The translations under genes and the position numbers were made by a program. From assembly GCA_003614735.1 (NCBI GenBank), contig KZ992433.1:1-64000 (forward strand): DNA of 64,000 bases. The letters are read 5' to 3'. Below the pieces are notes generated by a model. That model was not told where the DNA came from and did no database searches. It was given only the letters and a program-made list of their open reading frames with translations. Shown here one piece after another: positions 13,069-22,529 of the stretch (positions are counted from its first letter, which is position 1; each line of letters begins with the position of its first letter). This DNA is from Thamnocephalis sphaerospora. Its lineage: Eukaryota; Zoopagomycota; Zoopagomycetes; Zoopagales; Sigmoideomycetaceae.

Positions 13069-15851
13069 ATGAGCACAAGCGCCGGCAATCAGCACCAGCG
13101 CGCAGCAGGCGTAAGCATCCGGCGTCGCTGGCCACCTGTCGCCGCAGTCAGGCTAACCTGGCGTCTGTGAACGGACTAGACACAGGAAAAAGACGTGCGC
13201 AAACACGCGTTAGAGGTGGCGGCAGAGCTAGGGGCTCTCGAGGAGACCCATGCGGCCAAATGTAAGCGTCTGGCAGCCAAGACGGCGGCACAATTGCTAA
13301 CCGAGGGAGATGTGCACGGGAACTAGACCTTACACAGGCGCCGCTGGCGCTTGCTGTCCACGAAGAGGTGGAGGTAAGCTGACCGTGTCGGACAGTGTCG
13401 CTAGGACGGCTAATGTGCTCCGCGCGCACAGCACTGCCTACAGCTAGTAGACACAATGGAGGAGACGCTCCAGGGCTTTCAGACGAATTTGGCGGAAGTA
13501 AGCCGCGAAATTATGCATGTTCAGCAGAGCTCCAGCACTATGACGCTACATATCCAAAATCGCAAAGTACGGGCTTGGCTGGCGGACGCTGCGGACTTGC
13601 CCATGGCTGACGGTCTGTTTTGCAGGCGGCACAACAAGCACTCGACAAAAGCTTGCTCAAGCTAGTTGTACCGCCCACACTAATCTCGTAAGCGCTCGAC
13701 TTTAATGCGGACGACGAGATTAGGTACTTGACATTGCGCGCACAGAGTAATCATGCAAAATGCCATCGACGATTTGTACATGGATAATCTGGCGGTACTG
13801 CATGCAAAGCTACAGCATGCGCGCCGGCTAGAAGCGGATGGCACCAAACTCTCCAGCGACCTGACGGGCTGTCTCGAGCGTCTTCGTCTTGCGGTACGGG
13901 CGGTAAAACACGAGTCCGCTGTAAGCAGCCACGTTCTGACATTAGCCAACATCATCGTAGGCGACAGCGCGAGTTCGCGTGTTTTTGTTGGAGAAAATTC
14001 GCTCGCTTCGGGTCCCAAACACAAATGTGCAGATCATTCAGCAGGCAGTTCTGTTGCGGCATCAGCCTGCATTCCGTTTTCTGAGGAAATGGCATACAGA
14101 GGCGGCGTCAGAGGTGTTGCAGGAATACGTGAACGCCATGACCATTTACTATTTGGACAACTTTGAGCAGTACAGCCGTGGTCTATGGAAGTTGATGGTA
14201 TACACTGGCAATGATACCATGCTAGGTGAATGCGCGCCGACTAACGGGGCCCACCCGGTGACATTATGCGTAGACGGCTGCAATCGAGAAAGGCGAACTG
14301 ACACTTGCCGGAGAGATGGCCAAGTCGGGCGGTATGTATCGTAGTCCGTCGCTGCATGCAATATCTATTCAGCTTACAGGTGCCTGGTCTGTTGGCAGTG
14401 TTTGCCAATTATCGTCCCTCTAGCCAGTCGAGTGCTTTTCGCATTACGGATCGTGCTGCTTCGCTGGCATCCACAGAAAACGAAGTGATCCTGACGCACG
14501 TTGCAGAGGACATGGCGCAGACATTTCCGCTGGAAAGGATCATTCGCAGCGTGAACGCCGCCTTGCGTGACAACGCCTGTGCCGAGTATGTGTTCATTCT
14601 TCAGTTTTTCATTCACCGCTCCGAGGTGGAGGGCGCCGAGATTTTTGCGCGTGTCTTTCAGCCGACCATCAAGGCTATGCTGGTATGACGACCTAGAATT
14701 ATCAGCATGAGTGCGGACACCATGACAGAGGCTAACACGCTTCTTTCATTGCTATACAGGCGGATCTTCGCCATGCAGTGGACAACACCTACGATCTTTT
14801 GGGGCTTCTCATGTCGGTGCGTGTGCTGGAGCAGGCCGGCATAGAGATGGAGCGCCGTCAGATGCCTATTTTAGAGTCCTATTTGCAAGAAGCAATTATG
14901 ATCATCTGGCCAAAGTACCAGCTGCTTGTGGATCGCATTGTGCGCAACACCAGGGAGCTACCCTGGAAAAAGTTGTCGGCAGGGCTGGATGTCAAACCAC
15001 ATGGCGTATGTTTGACCAGAGTTGGCTGTACTTCAAGACATACACATGTGCTAACGCCACGCTCCATCCAACAGATGACCCGGCGATTTGCCGAGCTGTC
15101 AGCGGCCATCCTAGAGTTTTCGTTGGGCCCCAATGACGGTGTTGTTCAGAGTAGCATCCTCAAGCTGCGCTCAGAGTTTGGCATGCTCTTCACCAAGTTG
15201 GCGGCCTCGTTTCGTGTGCCAATCGACCAACATGCATTTGCTATCAACAACTTGGCTACCATCACCACTACACTTGTGAGTGCAGATGAACAATGCGCCG
15301 CTTGCATCCTACACCTTCTGAACTGTGCTTGCGCGTACAGGAGCGGACGGTAAAGGAGGACGAGCCGCTGTTGCTTCATTATCAGGAGCAGCTTCATGAG
15401 CAAGCCAACAGTCTTATTGAGAAGCTGCTCGATCAGCATTTTTCCCGGTTGACACTACTTGCCCGCGCCGTCGAACAAAACGCATCGTCGTCACAACATC
15501 AGCGGCCGTCGTTCACGAAGCGTAAGTAGCGCATCTACAAAGTACAGACGACGACTGAACTAACGATACGCCATCGTTGTTCCAGAGCAAATCGCCGAGA
15601 TCTCTCGCGAGTTCAACGAAAGCTGGGCAGCCGAGGTAGAGGCTCTCCAAGTTGCCGTGCAGCAGCGCATCGTTGATCAGCGTACACAAGTGGAGCTGAT
15701 GCAAGCGGCGCTAGCGCGGTTAATGACCTACTACACCCACTTTTATCTGATCCTAGAGCAGGAGCTGGATATCAACGACCTTGGCTGGACGCCGTTGGGT
15801 GTGCAGACGCTCATGGTTGAGGTAAAGAAGTTTGTTGCGCACGAGCGCTAG
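13069..15851 (+). CDS. VPS52: GARP complex subunit Vps52
   Basis: Component of the Golgi-associated retrograde protein tether, which captures endosome-derived vesicles at the trans-Golgi. The best start is MSTSAGNQHQ at 13069, leading through short introns to a coiled-coil segment (LVDTMEETLQGFQTNLAEVS). The Vps52/Sac2 body follows: HTEAASEVLQEYVNAMTIYY, LERIIRSVNAALRDNACAEY, FHRSEVEGAEIFARVFQPT, HAVDNTYDLLGLLMSVRV and MPILESYLQEAIMIIWPKY. It ends LGVQTLMVEVKKFVAHER. Around ten introns, including small N-terminal exons whose exact junctions are less certain. The stop is followed directly by the AT-rich island. Confidence 0.85.
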
Positions 15852-16179
15852 TCAATAGAGTGTGTTTTCTGCCATTTTCATAAAAGTTTAGCATTTTAGT
15901 CGCCTATTTTTCAATTTTGTGCATAATTTGAGTATAAGTGGGCGTATTTGCGCGTTTTTATGCTTATCCAATCAGATACACGCAATAAGCGAGCATTCTA
16001 TGCTATATTTGCAGTATACGTTGAATGTTTTGCATTTTAGCTCAAAACACGCAAAATTTACACAAACATTTTCAAAAATGCAATTTTCCAAGCAATAAGC
16101 AAGGTTCATTGCAAAATTTCGGTTTTGCGCTTGTAAACTAGGCTGTACAAAAGAATGGCTCTTTCTACACTCTTGATGC
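15852..16179. other. AT-rich intergenic island between convergent genes
   Basis: A 328 bp gap between the stops of VPS52 (+) and the Mim2-like gene (-). Hand counting 15861-16140 gives 92 G/C of 280, about 67% AT, against an apparent slight GC excess in surrounding DNA. Three 9-mers occur twice: GCATTTTAG (15891, 16032), GCAATAAGC (15982, 16092) and GCAAAATTT (16051, 16111). There are further CAATTTT and TTTTGCG variants. No credible ORF crosses it. It could be a compact centromere core, a replication origin or paired 3' ends. Confidence 0.6.
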
Positions 16180-16542
16180 TCAACTAGGCGCAGCAATGCG
16201 AGGCGCGCGTGCTGCCACGCCCAGCCACGGCTCCAGGTACCTTGTCCATACTATGCACAGGCCGTTAGCAGCTGGCGGAGCAGCACGCGGTGTCGCTGCG
16301 GCACACCAACACTTACTCCAGAACGAGAACCGTCGGCCAAACCAGCGCCCAACAAATGGAATCACGATGCCGGTAACGAGGAACTTGAGCTCGCGCACCG
16401 TTTCTTCCCATTCCTCCTCCCAATCTGATTCAGATTCCGAGTCGCTGGTATCAAACAGACCTGGGTCGCCCGGCTCAGAGCTGTCGGTGTCGTAGGTGCT
16501 CGTCGACGTAACCTCAGTTTCAGCATCGCTAGGACCGGTCAT
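16180..16542 (-). CDS. Small single-pass membrane protein, Mim2-like
   Basis: About 98 residues from MTGPSDAETEVTSTSTYD at 16542. A Ser/Asp/Glu-rich N-terminal half (DTSDSESESDWEEEWEET) is followed by one hydrophobic helix (FLVTGIVIPFVGRWFGRRFS) with a GRWFGRR turn. A single intron at the FW codons then joins to IWTRYLEPWLG. An acidic head, one helix and a basic G-W-x-G-R-x motif followed by an aromatic stretch is how I recall fungal Mim2, a subunit of the mitochondrial outer-membrane insertase. The assignment is from memory of the pattern, not from alignment. It starts 84 bp from the divergent gene at 16627. Confidence 0.5.
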   Translation of the reverse strand: MTGPSDAETEVTSTSTYDTDSSEPGDPGLFDTSDSESESDWEEEWEETVRELKFLVTGIVIPFVGRWFGRRFSFWSKCWCAAATPRAAPPAANGLCIVWTRYLEPWLGVAARAPRIAAPS

Positions 16543-16626
16543 ACTTGTAATGTTGACGTGTTCGCGAGTGTGAAGAGGAAGAGAAACGACTGCACGCATG
16601 CTACTCTTTGATCCTGCCTCACCACT

Positions 16627-17428
16627 ATGATCACCCTGTCTGCCGTGCGGTTCACACCGCTTGCCGTGCGGTTTGCGCCGCGCCAGCCGTTTGCAAGTAG
16701 TCTGCTTACCCGCAGCGTGGCCAGGACTGCGCTGAGGTCGCGGGCTTTTAGCGTTATGTGCCCTGCACGCTCGGCCGTGCATGTTCACGAAGACACCAAT
16801 CGTCCTGGTTTGTTTTATCATACACCGTCGGCGGAGAAGGGCACCGGCACGATATTCGTCAGCTTACTGCGAGAGGTGCCGTCCAAGGCTCTCACCGTGC
16901 CATGCAACAGCGCTCTGGTGTGTGGCTGGCTAAAGGACCAGGAGGGCGCGTCTCCGGAGACGCTGCTTTCACCTAGCAACTTTACAGAATGCCAGGCGTT
17001 CCGTGACACGCTGAACGCTGTTGTTCGGGAGCAGGCGCACGTTGTAGACCCTGTGCTGGAAACAGCAGCCCGGCATCAGGGTGAGGGCTGGCTACATGTT
17101 GTCGGTAGGTGACGTCGGGTATGACGTTGTCATTGGCGATTTTGGCTAACTCTGCCGTGACCAGACGAGCGCAACCCGGCGCCTTGGGGAAGGTATGTCG
17201 CCAGGAGTGCACGCGCGTGATGGACATTGCTCTAATGCTCAGCGTAGGATTCCGGATGCTGAGGATATCATCGGCAGTGTCGAGGTGCGTGACGGCCTGA
17301 TTTTGCCCGGCAGCTTCCAGCCGATGCCTGTGCATCGGCTAGTCTCGTCGAACGGAGTGTTCCTTCTGAGCAAGCCGCTGCAGGCGACGCTATTGGCACG
17401 GCTGCATGAGCTTGCGCAAACGGCGTAA
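16627..17428 (+). CDS. Conserved fungal protein of unknown function, probably mitochondrial
   Basis: I do not recognise a named family. The N terminus (MITLSAVRFTPLAVRFAPRQ, then SLLTRSVARTALRSRAFSV) is rich in Arg, Ser and Ala with no acids, a strong mitochondrial presequence pattern. The middle reads TIFVSLLREVPSKALTVPCN and ECQAFRDTLNAVVREQAHVV. The end carries a conserved-looking block RIPDAEDIIGSVEVRDGLIL followed by PGSFQPMPVHRLVSSNGVFL and LARLHELAQTA. Two introns are evident near 17104-17245. No catalytic motif or membrane segment was found. Confidence 0.75.
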
Positions 17429-17620
17429 AGTAGTAAATAGTGACGATGTCGAGGGTCTGGCTTGCCACATTTGGTTGACCCACCTTTCCGTCGTATTCCC
17501 ACTTCCCAGTCCCCGTCATCGCCGTCTTCGCTACCCGCGGCGTAAATTCCAGGTGCCCTTTGAACTGGCCGGTGCCGTTGTTGTCTTGCACGTTGTTGTC
17601 GCGTGTCTGCAGCTGCCAAC

Positions 17621-18928
17621 ATGAACACAAAGCTCCCCTGTCCTGTCCACGGGTTTCACACCATTGCGTCGCCAGTAAAGCAGCATCGCACGGTCGGATC
17701 GCCGCCCAGCGTGATTCCATACCCAGTGCTGATACCGGAGCATGCAGCTGCGCGTGGTAAGGGCAGCACAAGTCCGGGAAGAGCGCGTGCAGCGAATTTG
17801 CTACAGGCGGGCTGGCCCATCTCGCCTCTGGCCGAAGGGGGCTGCACGGCCGATAATGAAGACCGTGTGCGCATTGCGGTCCGATACGCCATCGACAACG
17901 GACTGAACACGGTCGACCTAGGGTACGTTGGCTTTGGTGATGGCATGTCGCGCGGCCATGCTGACATGCTGAGGACTGTACGCCGACAGCGCTTCTTTTT
18001 CTTCCAGCGACCACGAGCGCATTCGTGTGCTTCCAGCCGAGATTGGGGAGCTGCGTCATCTCACCATTCTCCCTGATCTAAACCACGTCGTCGATCATCA
18101 GGCACACCATGTCTGTGCCTCGGAGCGACGGACACCCGCAGAATCGGCTGGACTTCAGCTCTTTCTGGGCTTCAACATGCTGACGGATTTGCCGATGGAG
18201 TTTTATGATCTTCAAAATCTTACGGTGCTAGGATTGCGTAGGTGTTGATGTCTCCTTGGCTGTGTGGCGACCGCATTTGCTGAATCGACAGGTGCGTTGT
18301 GTAGAAAATAACCGCCTTTCCGAGCTTTCGTTTCGCATCGGGCAGCTGGTAAATCTGCAGCGGTTGAATATTGGTGGCAACCAATTGGTGAGTGCGCAGA
18401 TGGATGTTCCACAGCTCATTTGCGCTAACGGCAGTATCGCGTGTCCAGGATCTTGTTCCGGGAGAAATTCTGCTGCTGCCCAAGCTGCGTGAGCTCACTG
18501 TGCGTCCTAATCCACTCCAACCACCACCTAGTCGTGCCGTATGTATGTCTCCTCGATTGGATACTGTTGTGACCGAGCCTGCAACGTGGCAAATGCCGGG
18601 TTGGCTACAAGCGCTAGCTATTCCTGTCCATTGTCTGCGGCAAGAGGCAATCCCAACACTGTTGGAGATAAGCGCACGTCGTGCGCTGACCTATCCGGAA
18701 GATCTCCGTCTTGTTCGCCACTGCCTTCCAGAGCGGTTTCGCACGATGCTTGATGAGGCAATGCACCGTCGATGCATTGTGTGCGCTGCGCCTTTTTTGC
18801 GGGCAGGCGTGAAGCTGGTCGTGTGGTTGGACTATTTGCGTGCCAAAGATGTACCTTTTTTGCTTCGTTTCTGTTCTGTAGCCTGTTTAGAAAAGCCAGG
18901 CCGTCTGCCTGAGCTCCTTGGGCGGTAG
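17621..18928 (+). CDS. Leucine-rich repeat protein with Cys-pair C terminus
   Basis: The start MNTKLPCPVHGFHT at 17621 leads into a low-complexity region, then RVRIAVRYAIDNGLNTVDLG. Splicing yields LRR units: DHERIRVLPAEIGELRHLTI, MLTDLPMEFYDLQNLTVLGL, then QNNRLSELSFRIGQLVNLQR and LNIGGNQL. The spacing fits the L-x-x-L-x-x-L-x-L-x-x-N-x-L repeat. After the repeats come a Pro-rich linker, a helical region (LRLVRHCLPERFRTMLDEAM) and two Cys pairs (CIVCAAPF and FCSVACLEKP) that could bind zinc. Four or so introns join in frame. Role unknown; LRRs suggest a protein-binding scaffold. Confidence 0.78.
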
Positions 18929-19121
18929 TGCAATTGATCGACCGCCGAGATACACTAATGTGCTCGGCGCTGGCGGTGAAGATCGTGGTTCTTTGTTAAT
19001 GTACTATTTTTGCACTCTTCAGCGCTTTGTTTTCTCCGCCAACCTTTTCACTGAGCGATTGTTTAGTCTTGACTTTGTTGGTTGGCATTCCGTCAACCTG
19101 GGCGCTAATTCATTACTAACA

Positions 19122-20518
19122 ATGCCTACCGAGAGCCAGGACGATGGCTTTACTGTGGTGGTGTCTCGGCGGCGAGGACGTCGCCACAACGCGTCACGAA
19201 ATTCCAAAGCAGCCGGTGGTCTTGGTGCTGTGCGTGGTCACAAGAATGGTGGTAATGGCACCGGTTTCAATAGACAGACTGGTGCGATCGACGAAGACGA
19301 AAGCGAGGAAGCGCTTGAGCAACGGGTGAACCGCACCGCCAAGCGTGTTGCGGAATACCGGTGGGCCAAAGCGGGTGCTAGCTGTGTTGGCCATCGTGTT
19401 GCTAACGTTCGATCTGCTGCCACTAGTGAGGAACTCGAGCAGAGTCCTGTATACCGGCACATTTGCGGTAAGTTGCCGAGTTGAGGCATACTGCTGTGGT
19501 GATGCTAATCCGCGGCATTTTATCGAGCTAGCACTACTGGAGATGGAGATGGGACATAGTTTGCCAACGGCTATGGTCGCCTATGGCTTGGGCACGTTCA
19601 CATCATCGCGGGAGGCATGCCGACAGCTTGCGCTTTGTCAGCTTTTATCGGACCGCTTGAACGTATGTGGCGGCCCAGCTTTTCACACTGGGGTCCTTGT
19701 CCTTGTGTTGATGCGCATTTCATCTTGTGCAGCTTCATACAGGCAGCGTGGCGGGATTTGACCCAATGTGGAGCACGGCGGATCGCAGAGTGTTTAGTCG
19801 ACTGGGATTTGTATGTGAAGAGCGCAACGATGTAAGTCAGTGGTCCGGGCAGACCCTGAAGCGCGCAGGTTAACGCGTAGCATATACAGCGGGGCGCTCG
19901 TCAGCTGGAACAGTGCGTGCTGATGTACATGCCACACTGTCCACGAGGCCTCTATGCCAATGTTCTCGCTGCCAACTGGGCACCGGAGCGTTTTCGCCAC
20001 CTGGTTATCCTTGGCAACCGTCTCGAGTCGTATGTTGAACGGTACGCAGCCTGTGGGGAAATGTACATTATGCTGCGGCTGACTTGACTGTCGAATGATT
20101 AGGCTATCGAGCGCAAAGCTGAACGAATACATGCCGCATGTACTGGACATATCCTTGACATGGAATGCGATGCCTTGCACTTGCAACTCATGTATCATCT
20201 TAACTCGCCACCGTATAGCACGCATGTAGTATGATGCACGCTCATGATATTCAGCTGGCCCATTTTGATGAAAGCCAGCTCGGACAGCATGATGCCTGTG
20301 CGGCAGAGTCTCTACATGAGTCTATCAACACCAGCATCTCCAGAGATGACCACCAGATTGAGGCGGATCAACGCGCATTCAGCGATCTCGGTTTGCATTG
20401 GCCAAAGTGGGACACACTGCCGGACGCCGCCGACGCGATATGGGCGGCGCGCACACCGCCTCGGCTGGATGACTTGCAGGATGGCTCGACAGAGTCGGGC
20501 GACCCTGAGGTTCTGTAA
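19122..20518 (+). CDS. SRR1-domain protein
   Basis: The N-terminal basic segment MPTESQDDGFTVVVSRRRGR is followed by the SRR1-like domain: ALLEMEMGHSLPTAMVAYGL, GTFTSSREACRQLALCQLLS, FDPMWSTADRRVFSRLGF, CVLMYMPHCPRGLYANVLAA and RFRHLVILGNRLESYVERL. The family (plant SRR1, yeast Ber1) is linked to circadian, haem and tubulin functions, but its biochemistry is unclear. After EYMPH an intron GTACTG...GTATAG restores frame to HACSMMHAHDIQLAHF and the tail RAFSDLGLHWPKWDTLPD. If that intron is not used, the protein stops at 20229. About four introns. Confidence 0.8.
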
Positions 20519-20820
20519 TGGCGGCAAGACCAACCGCAATACGTTCTACAGCCAAACAACAGACGGTTTCTTCCCAGATCAATGACGTATTCGCGTTTTC
20601 CAGCCAGCATGACCCGCGCACATGCTGTCTGCTTCATATAAATGTGCCGACTACGTTTACTCCACTGATTGCCAAGCCTGACAGGCAGTCTGACAAATAA
20701 CGGCAGGCAAAGCGTCGGTCGATAGGCGACAGGTGAACCAGTGCAAGGGCAGCATCAACCCAGTGCGACCATCTCACGCAGATGATGGTACTGCGCCGGC
20801 CATCCTCATCAAATAACGAG
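20519..20820. other. Gap between SRR1-domain gene and COX8
   Basis: A 302 bp interval between two convergent genes. A 60-codon frame begins with an ATG overlapping the SRR1-gene stop (TAATG), but it looks like chance, and a minus-strand frame here is explained by the last COX8 intron. No further feature seen. Confidence 0.4.
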
Positions 20821-21298
20821 TTAGCTCGGCTTCCTACGCGTTGCATGGTCGATGTATGCGCGTCAGTCAAGCGTCGGTGGCCTCAGCAGGCACATGTCGT
20901 TGGTTTACTTACACAGTAATCTTGGCGGCTAGCGAGAGTATTACGTAGTCCGCAATTAGAGGACGCACCGGCAGATTTAGCAGGGAAGAAAGCAAAGGGG
21001 TTGCAACGTGCGCAAACTTACCAATGAACGGAAGGGCAAAGCCAATACTGCAGTAGGCGATGAACTTGACGGCAAGACCAGCACGGTTCTTGGTGGAGAA
21101 GGGAAGGTTCTACGCGCAGGTGGACACTGGTGTTGGCTGGTGCTCTGGCGCAGCGGCCCGATGACTAGACTGCCGCCAGCTACTTGCCTGACCGTTGGTG
21201 TTCTCCGCGTGGAACAGGCGACGCTGAGCGAGCGCCAGAGAGGTAGGGCGAACCGCGAGAGCGCGACGGGCAGCAGGGCGAGCGACAGCAGCGAACAT
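20821..21298 (-). CDS. COX8: Cytochrome c oxidase subunit Cox8 (COX7C type)
   Basis: Small inner-membrane subunit of respiratory complex IV. The presequence MFAAVARPAARRALAVRPTS ends near RRLFHAEN. The mature part NLPFSTKNRAGLAVKFIAYC then IGFALPFI is the family hallmark, with a single transmembrane helix. An intron after PFI joins to AAKITV. Here TAA sits inside GTGTAAGT, so either the protein stops there (20909-20911) or the GTAAGT donor is used. In that case an intron with a TTGACTGAC branch region ends GCGTAG, adding KPS before a stop at 20821. The longer form is annotated. Confidence 0.85.
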
Positions 21299-22188
21299 GT
21301 TGGCAGAGAGTGAATCGACGACAGAACGGATGGGTGGTATCGAGGAAGAGAGGCGACGCGCGATCGGCCTAACCCGGCAACGACAATATGTGCAGGAACG
21401 CGCAAACATAGTTACACTGCGAAAACTGCCATCGCCTCAACGCATCACCCTATGGTAGCAAACAAAGGACGGTCTTGCATGGTGCGTTTGTTTAATGTAC
21501 GAACGAGGGTGCATCAGACACCACGCAGCCACAGCATTGTCAGCACAGCAAAGGAATGCTCAAGCTGTTGTGCAAATGCTCTACGGCTCAAGGCGCTTCG
21601 GATCGCGAGGGAACATGGACGACTTGCGGATGTTGCCCAGCGCCAGATACAGCATAAGCACACGCTCAAGACCAATGCCACCGCCAGCATGAGGCGGGGC
21701 GCCGTACTTGAACGCATTGATGTACGGCTCGATGGTGGCCGGGTCGACACCGTGTTCGCTGGCGCGCTGCTTGAGGAACTCGGCGTCGTGCACACGCTGC
21801 GCACCAGACATGATTTCCTCGCCGCGCATGAAAAAGTCGTACGAGTTCGAGTAGCCCTATAGATAAATGCCGTGTGTGTGGCGTCAGCAATACAACAAAG
21901 AGGGCTGGGTGCCAAACACTGGGCATCGTTCAACTTACCGGGCGGTGTGGGTCCGGCATTGTGTAGAACGGACGCACCGCGAGCGGGAACTTGTCCAGCA
22001 TGAAAAAGTCGGTGTTGTACTTTTCCTTCACGAGCCTGCCAAGACGACGCTCGGCCTCCGTGGATAGGTCGTCCGTGTCGCCAATCTCGTAGCCAGACTC
22101 GCGCAGCATCGCAATAGCCTCAGGGTACTCGAGACGCAGCGTCTTGGGCAAAAACTTGAACGGCTCAAACGGATGCTGGCGGTTCACC

Positions 22189-22200
22189 ACCTGGACACGC
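22189..22200 (+). repeat. Left arm of 12-bp inverted repeat at inversion edge
   Basis: ACCTGGACACGC. It is the perfect reverse complement of 22518-22529. It sits at the switch from minus-strand coding (V-Q-V-V-N-R-Q) to plus-strand coding (L-D-T-R). Confidence 0.95.
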
Positions 22201-22517
22201 GTCTGAACAATCGTGTCGTTGATCTTCGTGTAGGTGCTGCGCTAACGATGACGTCGCAGACAAGTGAATCATATTGCTCACATCAGTGGGCGTACAGACG
22301 ATCACTGGCCAGGCCATCTTCCGCATTCAATCGGGCATCTGCGAGCTGTTCCGCGAGTATTTGCTCAAGAAGCGCTTTATCGAGATTCACACGCCCAAAA
22401 TTCTGGGCGCGGCTAGCGAGGGCGGTGCCAGCGTATTTAAGATCAGCTACTTTAAGAGTATGTTGTTGCGCACGCGGTGCCATCATAGCAATCGAGCTGC
22501 ACCACTAATGTGCTGAT

Positions 22518-22529
22518 GCGTGTCCAGGT
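22518..22529 (-). repeat. Right arm of 12-bp inverted repeat at inversion edge
   Basis: GCGTGTCCAGGT on the plus strand, the perfect reverse complement of 22189-22200. On the minus strand it completes V-N-L-D-T of the N-terminal half, after which homology stops. Confidence 0.95.

Larger units (their letters stand above)
22189..22529 (+). other. DPS1: Inverted segment of aspartyl-tRNA synthetase
   Basis: On the plus strand this segment reads [13 protein letters not shown], a short intron (GTAGGT...GTACAG), then [40 protein letters not shown] and [14 protein letters not shown] 5' splice site GTATGT follows. That is the start of the class II catalytic domain with motif 1, in the orientation opposite to the rest of the gene. 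The sense-strand exon coding VNLDT is broken exactly where LDTR resumes here, so the junction is mid-exon. Confidence 0.9.

Noticed and set aside
12782-13135. In-frame upstream extension of the pyrophosphatase
   Set aside because: It crosses the divergent VPS52 start, and the conserved family N terminus begins at 12781.
16543-16821. Upstream extension of the Mim2-like frame to about 213 codons
   Set aside because: It overlaps the coding start of the divergent gene at 16627 and adds a basic segment unlike the rest; the ATG at 16542 is preferred.
20634-20870. 78-codon minus-strand frame downstream of COX8
   Set aside because: Better explained as the last COX8 intron and 3' end; it contains the branch and acceptor of that intron.
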